Source: CALJFL01 sp036961205 (GTDB lineage Bacteria > Pseudomonadota > Gammaproteobacteria > Pseudomonadales > Halieaceae). Taken from it: a DNA stretch of 64,000 nt. The DNA lies in NCBI GenBank assembly GCA_036961205.1, contig JBALVI010000003.1:62001-126000 (forward strand), read 5' to 3'. The notes beneath the pieces are model-generated. The model saw only the letters and a program-made list of their open reading frames with translations, ran no database searches and was not told where the DNA came from. Below, one piece after another: positions 7,990 through 16,783 of the stretch (its first letter is position 1; each line of letters starts with the position of its first letter). The position numbers and the translations under genes are program-made.

Positions 7990-9372
7990 CTAGTCCACGC
8001 CTACCTCGTTGAGAATATACCGCGCCAGATCCAGGCGCAGTTCTTTCGATAAGTAATTTTGCGGCGGCATCGCGGGGTAATCTTCAATAGGCCGCTTCTT
8101 GGTGGGTGCTGCGATCCAATCGGCCAACCCTTCAGGGTTGTCTTGATAGAGCGCTTTAACGACCATCATCGGTGGGCCTATCATAGTGTGGGCGTAGGCA
8201 TGACAGCCGGAGCATACTGCATGGTAGGTTAATTGTGCTTTCTGGGCAGGCGAGAGAGCTTTGCTCACCACCGGTTCAGTAAGTTGAAATGACTGTACAC
8301 CCGAAGCGTTTAACGTCGATGGACACTCCGCCCAGCGCGAAAGTCCTAAAGTCGTCGCCCCTTGAGTGGCTTGGTAACAGTGTCCTTTGCCGCGAGCCAG
8401 ACTGACTACGTCGGCTCCGTGCTCAAGCGTTGCCCCAGCAACACCGAGGCCAATAGCGTCATAGCCATTGTTAACAAAAATATTGTTAGCAATTTGAGTT
8501 TCGTCAGGCTCGGGTTCAATAGCCGCATCAACGGGGAAGGCGGCACTCATGCTTGTCATGCTATGTACACATATGCCGCAGCTGCGGTGATCTTTAACAA
8601 TATTTCCTTCGATGGTCACACGATCTACTGCCGTTACGGTGATGCCGCGACCGGATCGGTCCATGGAGCGTTTGAATAACCGGGAATTATTGTTAATGAC
8701 TATGTTGTTCCGCACGATCACGTCAGCGCCGGATTTTGTCTGCAGCCCGGGGATGATAACTACTGGTATGCCCACGGCATTGTCGTGGGCATAATTGGCT
8801 TCAATCAGGATTGAATGTGAGTTTTCCGCTTCTATCCCCAGCGCATTTTCGAAGACTTCATTGGCGATGATGTCGACGTTTTCTGACATGCCCACATAGA
8901 TGCCTGCATCGGACGTCCGTGAAATGATATTTTGTGCCACCAGTCCGTTTTTGCCGAACTGCGGGAATATCCCGTACAGGTGAATGTTTTCTACGATGTT
9001 GTTGCGAATGCGAAAGTTGTTGGCGCCCTGGGTGGTAATGCCGTTGCTGCGATAATTTCTGACATGGAAGCCTTCGATTATGACCCCGTGGCCTGAGGCA
9101 ATGATGCCGTCATGTAACCCCAGCTTTTCGCCATCCAGAATTGCGCGCTCACCGTTTACGACAACCCCTTGTAGAGTAATGCCGTCGCGGTCGATATAGA
9201 CGGTTTCCTGATACAGGCCCGGCATAACTCGCACTATATCGCCACTGGAGGCGCTATTGATGGCGTCCTGGATGCTCTCGCCGGATTTCACCGGGATTTC
9301 TTTTGCGCCCAATGACGCGGACATCAGACAGCATATCCAAAAGAAGGCTCTGGTCAGCGAGGATTTATTCAT
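7990..9372 (-). CDS. Periplasmic parallel beta-helix protein fused to a C-terminal cytochrome c domain
   Basis: I chose the ATG at 9372 (460 aa) because it has a GGAG seven bases upstream and begins directly with a signal peptide (MNKSSLTRAFFWICCLMS, cut near LGA). An earlier in-frame start at 9429 lacks this. Residues about 25-350 are right-handed parallel beta-helix/NosD-like repeats (SGDIVRVMPGLYQETVYI, GVIIEGFHVRNYRSNGITT, IRNNIVENIHLYGI). The last about 80 residues hold one c-type heme site, CSGCH at 387-391, with a likely distal Met in DYPAMPPQ. The beta-helix should bind polysaccharide or a partner while the heme passes electrons. It lies between the TPR gene and a di-heme peroxidase on the same strand. 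The fusion is unusual; one established family of beta-helix proteins is described as paired with a separate di-heme cytochrome. Confidence 0.85.
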   Translation of the reverse strand: MNKSSLTRAFFWICCLMSASLGAKEIPVKSGESIQDAINSASSGDIVRVMPGLYQETVYIDRDGITLQGVVVNGERAILDGEKLGLHDGIIASGHGVIIEGFHVRNYRSNGITTQGANNFRIRNNIVENIHLYGIFPQFGKNGLVAQNIISRTSDAGIYVGMSENVDIIANEVFENALGIEAENSHSILIEANYAHDNAVGIPVVIIPGLQTKSGADVIVRNNIVINNNSRLFKRSMDRSGRGITVTAVDRVTIEGNIVKDHRSCGICVHSMTSMSAAFPVDAAIEPEPDETQIANNIFVNNGYDAIGLGVAGATLEHGADVVSLARGKGHCYQATQGATTLGLSRWAECPSTLNASGVQSFQLTEPVVSKALSPAQKAQLTYHAVCSGCHAYAHTMIGPPMMVVKALYQDNPEGLADWIAAPTKKRPIEDYPAMPPQNYLSKELRLDLARYILNEVGVD

Positions 9373-9439
9373 TTTCACACTCCAGTCAGTTTTCTGCTCA
9401 GGACTGTTGTCGCAGCCTCTATTGTACACACCGCTGTAC

Positions 9440-10642
9440 TCACTTAGGTACTGCGATTCCCGATGGCAGGGCGTCCGGAACTGCAGGCAAGGCCGTAGTA
9501 TCCGTAAGCGTCCCTAAAAATGCTATCAGGTCCTGTAACTCGTCTTTCCGCAGGTTCGGGTTATTCATGTGCCAGTGTAAAGTTAGCCCTGATTCTGCGT
9601 GTACCGCATGCCCTGGTTCGGCATTATAAAATGTAATGGCTTCCTCAAGGGTTGAGAATTGACCCGCGTGCATATAGGGAGCGGTTAGCGTGATATTGCG
9701 TAATGTAGGCACCTTAAAAGCCCCTCGCAAGCTGGGCTCGCCTGTAGCTGTCTGTGCTCCAGAGTCAAACTCCCGGCTAATGGGTGCGGGTACACCAGTG
9801 GTCGCCAGTTGGCCGCTGGTGAACAATGGCGGGGTATGGCACTGGGAACACCGACTGGCGAATGAACGAAAAATATTCAGCCCATTGAGCTCTTGATTAT
9901 TGAGGGCATCCTGAGCTCCGTGGATATACAGATCATAACGACTGCTTAATGACACCAGACTCGTCTCAAAAGCGACCAGCGCCTCAAGCACCTGGGTATA
10001 CGAGATTTCTTCGGTTGCAAACGCTTCTTGAAACATGCGCCTGTAGGCGGGTATGGCCTTTACCCGGTTTACCATTTCATCAGGAGTAGTCGCCATCTCC
10101 TCCTCCGTTATCAATACGGTTTCGATCTGATCTTCCAGGGTGGCGGCACGGCTATCCCAAAAAAACGTTTGCTGAAATGCGAGATTCCACAGGGGAGGCG
10201 CTGACCTTGGCAGAGCGGAGCCGCCTTGGCGCGCTGGCCCAAGGCCAGCACCGTGTCGACCGATACTGGTACCCAGGCCATCTGCGAGGGTGAAGTTCGG
10301 ATGATGGCAGTGGGCACAGGATAGGTCCTGATCTGCAGAAAGAATGGGGTCAAAGAATAAATAGCGGCCCAGGTCAATTTGTTGCGGTGAGAACCCGTCC
10401 CGTCGCGCGGGCAGTGCCACTCGATATCCACCCCAGCGTTCGTGTGCGGCCGGATAGGTATCGTAGAGCGAGGCCAATGTGCAGGAATTGTCTGCTTGTA
10501 ATCGGAAGTAGGGTGGACAGTGTGGAGAAAGTTGAATTTCGGCTGCGGAGGCTCTAACAACTAACGCCGTCGAGAGTATCAATGCCGCTGCGTGACAGAC
10601 AATGGTCAGCCAGAATTTGTTTACAGCGGTATTGGAGGTCAT
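9440..10642 (-). CDS. Di-heme cytochrome c peroxidase/MauG-family protein
   Basis: About 400 aa from ATG at 10642; an upstream GTG at 10681 is possible and neither has a clear ribosome site. A signal peptide (LTIVCHAAALILSTALVVRASAA) precedes two heme-attachment motifs, CAHCH at about 109-113 and CSQCH at about 265-269, in the spacing of the CcpA/MauG family. The flanking blocks RSAPPLWNLAFQQTFFWDSR and YMHAGQFSTLEEAITFYN are typical. Family members reduce peroxide or oxidise protein or metal partners in the periplasm. It sits 67 bp upstream of the beta-helix/cytochrome gene on the same strand, so the mono-heme domain of that protein may be its electron partner. Whether it is a true peroxidase or a MauG-like modifying enzyme cannot be told by eye. 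Confidence 0.92.
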   Translation of the reverse strand: MTSNTAVNKFWLTIVCHAAALILSTALVVRASAAEIQLSPHCPPYFRLQADNSCTLASLYDTYPAAHERWGGYRVALPARRDGFSPQQIDLGRYLFFDPILSADQDLSCAHCHHPNFTLADGLGTSIGRHGAGLGPARQGGSALPRSAPPLWNLAFQQTFFWDSRAATLEDQIETVLITEEEMATTPDEMVNRVKAIPAYRRMFQEAFATEEISYTQVLEALVAFETSLVSLSSRYDLYIHGAQDALNNQELNGLNIFRSFASRCSQCHTPPLFTSGQLATTGVPAPISREFDSGAQTATGEPSLRGAFKVPTLRNITLTAPYMHAGQFSTLEEAITFYNAEPGHAVHAESGLTLHWHMNNPNLRKDELQDLIAFLGTLTDTTALPAVPDALPSGIAVPK

Positions 10643-10883
10643 ATCAGAACTTTGTAGCGTTTGCAGGCTTCCTTTAATCACCAGGTCGAAGTGTAGTGTA
10701 AAAAACGCATTTTCGCCTTCCGCCTATATGTGCCAGATTGCCATAAAAAGCCGAGTTTCTATCGATCAGGCCTGTAGGGGTGGTAAGTCAGTAAATAGGG
10801 CTTGCAGTGCTCGATCATCAGGAGATACCGTAGACCATATTTTTTGGACTCGCCTGTGGCGGGGCTATTTATCAGGAGGTTCA

Positions 10884-11843
10884 GTGCCCGATTACGACAT
10901 ATTCAATGGCGATGCGGATGGGATTTGTTCGCTTATACAACTACGTAAGGCCGAACCACGAGAGGCTACGTTGATAACCGGCGTAAAGCGGGACATCAAT
11001 CTGGTTTCTCAGGTGGAGGCGAGGGCAGGCGATCGACTCACCGTGCTGGACGTATCTATGGATAAAAACAGGGCGGCCCTGGATCTGGCTCTCGCCGCTG
11101 GTGCCAATGTGTTTTATGTGGATCATCATTTCCCCGGTGACATCCCGGATCACGCTGCGCTAACCGCTATTATCAACGAGTCGCCCGACGTTTGTACGGC
11201 TGCCCTTGTTAATGGACACCTGGATGGTGCGTTTCTGGATTGGGCGGTGGTGGGTGCATTTGGCGATAACCTGAAGACAACCGCCGAAAGCCTTGCCAAT
11301 ACTCTCGAAATCTCGGGTACAGATCTGGAGTCACTGGGGCAACTCGGAGTTTATTTAAACTACAACGGCTATGGCCCAACCATCGAAGATCTGCATTTCC
11401 ACCCTAGAGACCTCTACCTGAAATGCCTGGCGGCCGAGGGGGCTTTGGAATTCGTACACAGTGATCCAGCTTTTCAGCAATTGAGCGCAGGCTATCAGCA
11501 GGACATGAGAAGTGTGGCTGACCTTCAGCCTTTCAAAGCGTCCAGCGCGACAGCGGCTTACCTGCTGCCTGATCAGGCGTGGGCCAGGCGGGTCAGCGGT
11601 GTATTCAGTAATGATCTGGTGACTTCGCACCCCGACCGCGCTCACGCAGTGCTGACGGAGAAGGCCAACGGTAACTACCTGGTGAGCGTGCGTGCCCCTC
11701 TCAATCGCAAGCGAGGGGCGGCGGAACTCTGTATGCAATTTCCCACCGGAGGAGGTCGCGAGGCGGCTGCGGGGATCAATGATTTACCCGATACCGCGTT
11801 GGATGAATTTATCGAGAAGTTTGAGATTGCTTACCGAGTCTAG
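10884..11843 (+). CDS. DHH-family phosphoesterase
   Basis: The true start is the GTG at 10884, preceded by AGGAGG five bases away, giving 319 aa; the frame continues upstream without a convincing start. Motif FNGDADGI at residues 7-14 and the DHH triad at Asp80-His81-His82 (YVDHHFPGD) mark the DHH phosphoesterase superfamily, which uses two manganese ions and includes RecJ, exopolyphosphatases and c-di-AMP/nanoRNA phosphodiesterases. A C-terminal substrate-binding lobe ending in a Gly-rich block (FPTGGGREAAAGIN) fits DHHA1. It is cytoplasmic. It converges on edd with a 4-bp overlap of stop regions. The precise substrate is unknown; nothing nearby points to nucleotide or polyphosphate metabolism. 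Confidence 0.85.
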   Translation: MPDYDIFNGDADGICSLIQLRKAEPREATLITGVKRDINLVSQVEARAGDRLTVLDVSMDKNRAALDLALAAGANVFYVDHHFPGDIPDHAALTAIINESPDVCTAALVNGHLDGAFLDWAVVGAFGDNLKTTAESLANTLEISGTDLESLGQLGVYLNYNGYGPTIEDLHFHPRDLYLKCLAAEGALEFVHSDPAFQQLSAGYQQDMRSVADLQPFKASSATAAYLLPDQAWARRVSGVFSNDLVTSHPDRAHAVLTEKANGNYLVSVRAPLNRKRGAAELCMQFPTGGGREAAAGINDLPDTALDEFIEKFEIAYRV

Positions 11844-13645
11844 TCAGGCTCAAATACAGAGGCGCCCAACATTGCGCCACTCGCACTGTTGCGGAATAAA
11901 TTAAACAGGTTGCGTCCCAGAGTGTCCTCCGGCGGTGGAGCCGGAGCTGGTGAGCGCGACAGCCACTCCTGTTCCGGTACCTGAGCAATCAGGGTGCCCT
12001 TGATTGTGTCCAGTTCCACTATGTCGCCATCGCGTAGTAGGGCAATTGGGCCGCCGTGTATTGCCTCTGGTGTGAGGTGTATTGCGGCGGGAACCTTACC
12101 CGAAGCACCCGACATGCGACCATCTGTTACCAGGGCCACGTGGAAGCCTCTGTCCTGCAGTGATCCGAGATAGGGCGTCATCTTGTGCAGTTCCGGCATG
12201 CCGTTGGCAGCGGGGCCTTGAAAGCGCACAACGGCTACAACGTCCCGGTCCAGGTCGCCTGCCTCGAACGCGGCTTTCAATGAATCCTGACAATGAAAAA
12301 TAGTGCAGGGTGCTTTGATGACATGATGTTCCTCGGCCACCGCAGAAACCTTGATAACACTTTCGCCAAGATTGCCCGATAGACAGCGAAGGCCACCCTC
12401 AGGAGTAAACGGTCGATCGAAGGGGGCCAGTACATCTTCCCGGGAAGAACGGCTTACAGGACTTGTCCAAGCAACTTCTTCTGTTTTCTCAAGCATCGGC
12501 GCGCATCGGTAAGCGTCCAGCCCCGTGCCCAGTATGTTCGTTACGTCCTCATTGAGTAGGCCGCCATTGCTCAGTTCCCCTATCAAAAACGCCATTCCTC
12601 CAGCTGCCTGGAAATCGTTTATATCTGCGGTGCCGTTGGGGTAGATCCTCGCGAGCAGGGGTATTGCTGAAGACAGGGTATCCATATCCTGCCAGTTTAG
12701 ATCGATACCTGCTGAACGAGCGATCGCCACTAAATGTAAAGTATGGTTGGTGGATCCGCCGGTGGCCAGTAGGGCGACTACGGCATTGATTAACGACGCC
12801 TCGGTTATCACCTGGGACAATGACCTGTCTTCAGTCTCGGCGGCGCTTACGAGCTGCTCAATGACCTTTCGCGATAGTGCGGGGCGAAGCGGGTCGTCGG
12901 GATGTAAAAAAGAGCTGCCAGGCAGCTGCACGCCCAACATTTCCATCAACACCTGGTTACTGTTGGCGGTACCGTAAAATGTGCAAGTGCCAGCGCTGTG
13001 ATAAGAGGCGGATTCGACCGCCAGTAATTGGGCTTCGGTGGCCTTACCTTCAGCGTACTGCTGGCGAACCGCTGCCTTCTCCTTGTTAGGGATACCTGTG
13101 GACATGGGTCCTGAGCCGATGAATGCGACGGGGAGGTGGCCAAACTGTAATGCGCCAATCAGCATGCCCGGTACAATTTTGTCACAGATGCCCAGACAAA
13201 TAGCGGCATCAAACATATTATGGCTCAGGCCAATGGCTGTGGACATGGCCACAACATCGCGGCTAAACAAGCTTAGATCCATGCCCGGTTGGCCCTGGGT
13301 TACGCCGTCACACATGGCCGGTACACCGGATGCAACCTGCGCGGTTGCACCGAAACTGCGGGCGATCTGTTTGATCATCAGCGGATAGTCTGCCAGCGGC
13401 TGGTGCGCCGAAAGCATGTCATTGTATGAATTGATGATGCCGATATTTGCGGCTTTTAATCCGCCGATCAGCGCTTTTTCTTCGTCACTACAAGCAGCGT
13501 AGCCGTGCGCTATGTTGCCGCAGGAAAGACGCTTCTTTGGCGGGTGTTGATCACGGGTACGCGCGCAACGGTCCAGATATTGCTGACGACCTTGCTGACT
13601 GCGAAGCCGCAGATTTTCTGTTACCTGTTCTACCACCGGGTTCAT
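11840..13645 (-). CDS. edd: 6-phosphogluconate dehydratase
   Basis: At 601 aa this matches the family's usual length. It converts 6-phosphogluconate to 2-keto-3-deoxy-6-phosphogluconate in the Entner-Doudoroff pathway, using an iron-sulfur cluster. Family blocks include GIINSYNDMLSAHQPL, MCDGVTQGQPGMDLS, SHNMFDAAICLGICDKIVPG with cluster-type cysteines, and the C-terminal VTDGRMSGASGKVPAAIH. The ATG has AAGGA eight bases upstream. It follows zwf by about 95 bp on the same strand, forming GH16-zwf-edd. No eda or pgl gene is present in the window, so the downstream aldolase and the lactonase must be elsewhere. Confidence 0.97.
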   Translation of the reverse strand: MNPVVEQVTENLRLRSQQGRQQYLDRCARTRDQHPPKKRLSCGNIAHGYAACSDEEKALIGGLKAANIGIINSYNDMLSAHQPLADYPLMIKQIARSFGATAQVASGVPAMCDGVTQGQPGMDLSLFSRDVVAMSTAIGLSHNMFDAAICLGICDKIVPGMLIGALQFGHLPVAFIGSGPMSTGIPNKEKAAVRQQYAEGKATEAQLLAVESASYHSAGTCTFYGTANSNQVLMEMLGVQLPGSSFLHPDDPLRPALSRKVIEQLVSAAETEDRSLSQVITEASLINAVVALLATGGSTNHTLHLVAIARSAGIDLNWQDMDTLSSAIPLLARIYPNGTADINDFQAAGGMAFLIGELSNGGLLNEDVTNILGTGLDAYRCAPMLEKTEEVAWTSPVSRSSREDVLAPFDRPFTPEGGLRCLSGNLGESVIKVSAVAEEHHVIKAPCTIFHCQDSLKAAFEAGDLDRDVVAVVRFQGPAANGMPELHKMTPYLGSLQDRGFHVALVTDGRMSGASGKVPAAIHLTPEAIHGGPIALLRDGDIVELDTIKGTLIAQVPEQEWLSRSPAPAPPPEDTLGRNLFNLFRNSASGAMLGASVFEPD

Positions 13646-13740
13646 AATCCAGTTCCTTTATAGCAAAATATAATTGATTCGCCAGCCGATTGGCCAGAGC
13701 GCCGCGCCGGGTGCTCGAGTGGGCAGGGTGTGTGTCTGTC

Positions 13741-15201
13741 TTAGGGGTACTCATGCCAGTTCCTGCCGTCTCTAGCGATCAGCGCAATCGCCCGGGAGGG
13801 CCCCCAACTACCCGCCGTATAATTCTCCGGCTGTTTGCCGGTGGTCTGCCATACCCGTTGGATACCGTCCACCCATTTCCACGCCTCCTCTACCTCGTCG
13901 GCGCGTACAAAGAGTGTTGGGTTGCTGCGCATGACATCGAACAATAGACGTTGGTAGGCGTCCGGTGCCGGGCCCAGTGCGCTGTCATCGGGGAAGGAAA
14001 GGTCCAGAGTCACCTTGCGCAGCGGCGCCTTGTCATCCAGCCCTGCCACTTTATTCATAAGCTCAAGACTAATAGTCTCGTCTGGCTGCAGGCGGATGAT
14101 CAGGCGATTGGGTGTGCCGTCCGGAAGCTGGGCTCCAAAGATTGAGTGGGCGACCTGCTTGAACTCGATCACGATTTCGGAATAACGGTGGTGTAGGCGC
14201 TTGCCTGTGCGCAGGTAGAACGGTACGCCTGCCCAGCGCCAGTTATCGATGTAGGTTTTCAGGGCAACAAAAGTCTCTGTATCTGACTTGGGTTTTGCTC
14301 CGTCCTCTTCAAGGTAGCCCGGTACGGCAACACCCTCTGTTGCGCCGGCCGTATATTGACCGATGACCGTGTTTTCCCGAACACCCTGTTCATCCATAGG
14401 CCTCAGGCAGGACAAAACCTTGAGCTTTTCGTTGCGTACCGCTGTCGGTTCCAGGTGCGCCGGTGGCTCCATGGCGGCTAAACATAATAGCTGTAGCAGG
14501 TGATTCTGGACCATATCACGCATGGCACCAGCCTCATTATAGAAATCCCAACGACCGGAAGCACCTATGGATTCAGACGCAGTGATCTGTATATTATCGA
14601 TGTACTTGTTATTCCACAAAGGCTCCAAAAAGGTATTTGCAAAACGCAACGCGAGCAAGTTCTGCACGGTTTCTTTGCCGAGATAGTGATCGATTCGGTA
14701 GATCTGCTCCTCATCAAATATGCGTGTCAGTTGTTTGTTGATGTCGAGAAAAGAAGCGCGATCGTCACCCAAAGGCTTTTCAACCACGATTCGGGTATTT
14801 GGCCGAACCAGTTCCGTGTTTTCCATCGCGGTGCAAATGGGTGCGAATATTTGTGGTGGCGTCGCCAGGTAGATTACCAGGTCCCGTTGCGCATCATTTA
14901 AATGCTCATTGCAAAGGGTGCGCATCTCTTCATGTGAGGTGGCATCCAGTTGGTAATATTCTATTCGCTGGATGAACGTCTCCCAGAGATCTTCCGATAA
15001 CTGATCGGCAGATTTACTTTTTTCGAACCACGAGCGCACCCGTTGTCGAAACTCATTCTGGGACAACTTACTCCTGGCGATGGCGAGTATGCGCACATCT
15101 GCAGGCAGGCAGTCACTTACCCAAAGGGAATAAAAGGCGGGGTATAGTTTGCGCAGAGAGAGATCACCGTCTCCGCCAATAATTAAAAAATCGCAGTTCA
15201 T
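13741..15201 (-). CDS. zwf: Glucose-6-phosphate 1-dehydrogenase
   Basis: A 486-aa protein that oxidises glucose-6-phosphate to 6-phosphogluconolactone with NAD(P)+. The active-site block RIDHYLGKETVQNLL places the catalytic DHYLGK at about 171-176, and WAGVPFYLRTGKRL and VEEAWKWVDGI are typical C-terminal blocks. The N-terminal nucleotide-binding loop reads GGDGDLSLRKL rather than the usual GASGDLAKRKL, so the second and third residues of the loop are changed; the enzyme otherwise looks intact. Its ATG overlaps the stop of the GH16 gene as ATGA, which implies translational coupling to an extracellular glucanase. Together with edd it sends glucose into the Entner-Doudoroff route. Confidence 0.97.
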   Translation of the reverse strand: MNCDFLIIGGDGDLSLRKLYPAFYSLWVSDCLPADVRILAIARSKLSQNEFRQRVRSWFEKSKSADQLSEDLWETFIQRIEYYQLDATSHEEMRTLCNEHLNDAQRDLVIYLATPPQIFAPICTAMENTELVRPNTRIVVEKPLGDDRASFLDINKQLTRIFDEEQIYRIDHYLGKETVQNLLALRFANTFLEPLWNNKYIDNIQITASESIGASGRWDFYNEAGAMRDMVQNHLLQLLCLAAMEPPAHLEPTAVRNEKLKVLSCLRPMDEQGVRENTVIGQYTAGATEGVAVPGYLEEDGAKPKSDTETFVALKTYIDNWRWAGVPFYLRTGKRLHHRYSEIVIEFKQVAHSIFGAQLPDGTPNRLIIRLQPDETISLELMNKVAGLDDKAPLRKVTLDLSFPDDSALGPAPDAYQRLLFDVMRSNPTLFVRADEVEEAWKWVDGIQRVWQTTGKQPENYTAGSWGPSRAIALIARDGRNWHEYP

Positions 15202-16574
15202 AATTGCTTTTCAGTCGTCGCTGAATCCACAGCCTTGAATACTCTCACGTAATCTATCTCCATCCTGACCGGAAATATTCGATCGTCGATCGGGCCACCT
15301 GCGCGCCCCCACTCACCGCCAATAGCGAGATTTAGAATAGGGTGGTAGGGGTGGTCATAGGGCCAGGCTTGCCAGTCTGCGTTTTCTCGGAAATAAGAGA
15401 AATAGAGACTGCCATCCACATAGACGCGAATGTATTCAGGGTCCCAGTCTATGGAGTAGATTTGGAATGCCTTGTCGATATTGGGTACTTCGACACTGCC
15501 TTTACGCTGCTGCGCGTTCTTCGTGTAATACGCGCGATTGTGCACGGTGCCGTGGACATTGCCCATGTCATAGCCCACATGTTCCATAATGTCGATTTCC
15601 CCCGAATTGGGCCAGGCATCACAGGACCAGTCTTGCCAGTCGTCGCCAGGGGCGCAGGTGCTGGCGTAACGAAAGGGGTCTTTGGGTAGCATCCAAAGGG
15701 CAGACCATGTTCCCTGCCCGGCAGGTACCCTGGCGCGAATATCCACTCTGCCGTAGAGGAAATCACCTTTGTCCCTGGCATCTATGCGCCCTGAGGTATA
15801 CGCGCCGCCGTCGTAGACTTCACGATGTGCCTCGAGAATCAGTTTTCCGTTTTCGATGCGAACATTTTTGTCTCGATCGGTGTAAGCCTGATCCTCCCGG
15901 TTTACTTTGCCTGGCGGCCAGACTTCGATAGTCCATTTACCAGTATCGAGAGAGTCGCCATCAAATTCGTCACTCCATAGTGGCGCCCACTCCCGAGTAT
16001 CAGGAGTTTGACTGCGTACAATCAGGCCATTGAGGACTGGAGGCACGGCACCGCCCCGAAACTCGATATCCAGCTGACCATTGCTAACCTCAACGGCAGT
16101 CACACTGCGATCGAGTGCTGACGAGTGATTACCGTCACGGGCGCGACGTATATCCATGGCCGCAATAACCTTTAGACCATTTATAAACACATCAAAGACG
16201 CGGTCACCGCTGGCAATATCCTCTGGCTCGGCAAACTGGAAGGTAAGGTCATAGCGTCCGTTCGGCATCGCTCGCTGAATTTTCAGTTGCCCAACTCGAT
16301 AGCTTTGGTAAACGGTTCCGTCCTGGGCCCCGAGAATACTTCCTATGCTGCCGCTGGAACCGTTCTCGATGCTTTCGTCAGCACTGTAGTGCACACCGTC
16401 TATGCCGACGTATGCGTCGCCTCCTACATTAACAGCCCATACAGTGGCATCGGCCGCAAACAGAGTTGCTGGGGTGTTGTGCATGACATCCTCTTTGAAG
16501 CTGGCCGGCCCGGCGCCTGTATGACAGGCTGCCAGAAGGGCCAACGCGATCAAGGGTATGAGAATTCGGGACAT
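15198..16574 (-). CDS. Malectin-domain GH16 endo-beta-glucanase (laminarinase-like) lipoprotein
   Basis: A 458-aa protein with a lipoprotein signal ending in LLAAC (Cys17), so it is anchored to a membrane, probably the outer one. Residues about 40-185 form a malectin/CBM57-like sugar-binding domain (VNVGGDAYVGIDGVHYSAD, GRYDLTFQFAE, RVFDVFINGLKV). Residues about 195-450 are GH16 (WSDEFDGDSLDTGKW, then GEIDIMEH). The nucleophile and acid/base are Glu326 and Glu331, with Asp328 between. The GH16 type is that of bacterial beta-1,3- and mixed-linkage glucanases. It would cut long beta-glucans at the cell surface for uptake by the TonB-dependent receptor nearby. It heads the GH16-zwf-edd operon with an ATGA overlap into zwf. 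Confidence 0.95.
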   Translation of the reverse strand: MSRILIPLIALALLAACHTGAGPASFKEDVMHNTPATLFAADATVWAVNVGGDAYVGIDGVHYSADESIENGSSGSIGSILGAQDGTVYQSYRVGQLKIQRAMPNGRYDLTFQFAEPEDIASGDRVFDVFINGLKVIAAMDIRRARDGNHSSALDRSVTAVEVSNGQLDIEFRGGAVPPVLNGLIVRSQTPDTREWAPLWSDEFDGDSLDTGKWTIEVWPPGKVNREDQAYTDRDKNVRIENGKLILEAHREVYDGGAYTSGRIDARDKGDFLYGRVDIRARVPAGQGTWSALWMLPKDPFRYASTCAPGDDWQDWSCDAWPNSGEIDIMEHVGYDMGNVHGTVHNRAYYTKNAQQRKGSVEVPNIDKAFQIYSIDWDPEYIRVYVDGSLYFSYFRENADWQAWPYDHPYHPILNLAIGGEWGRAGGPIDDRIFPVRMEIDYVRVFKAVDSATTEKQL

Positions 16575-16756
16575 TTTCCACTCGCATTCTGATCAGGTGA
16601 CGTTGTGAGCATCTGAGTCGCTACCGGCGTCACGGTTGACCGCTGGCGATTCCGAGGTTGACTGTTTCTTCCACTGTGCAAAATGTCTTTGATAGCGGCA
16701 AGGAAGAATCGGCAAAGGGGACCGCGAAAGCGACAAAATGGCGTAAAACGTTGTAG

Positions 16757-16777
16757 GTTGACGCCAGGGGCGTCAAC
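16757..16777. repeat. Perfect 9-bp inverted repeat after the response-regulator gene
   Basis: GTTGACGCC and GGCGTCAAC pair perfectly across a 3-base loop, seven bases beyond the stop of the LytTR regulator gene and upstream of the GH16 gene. On the minus strand only a weak T-run follows (CTACAACGTTTTACG), so it could be a poor terminator between the regulator and the GH16 operon, or a protein-binding palindrome. The 16575-16783 gap also holds the GH16 promoter region, in which I see no clear -35/-10 pair. Confidence 0.4.
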
Positions 16778-16783
16778 TACTGG

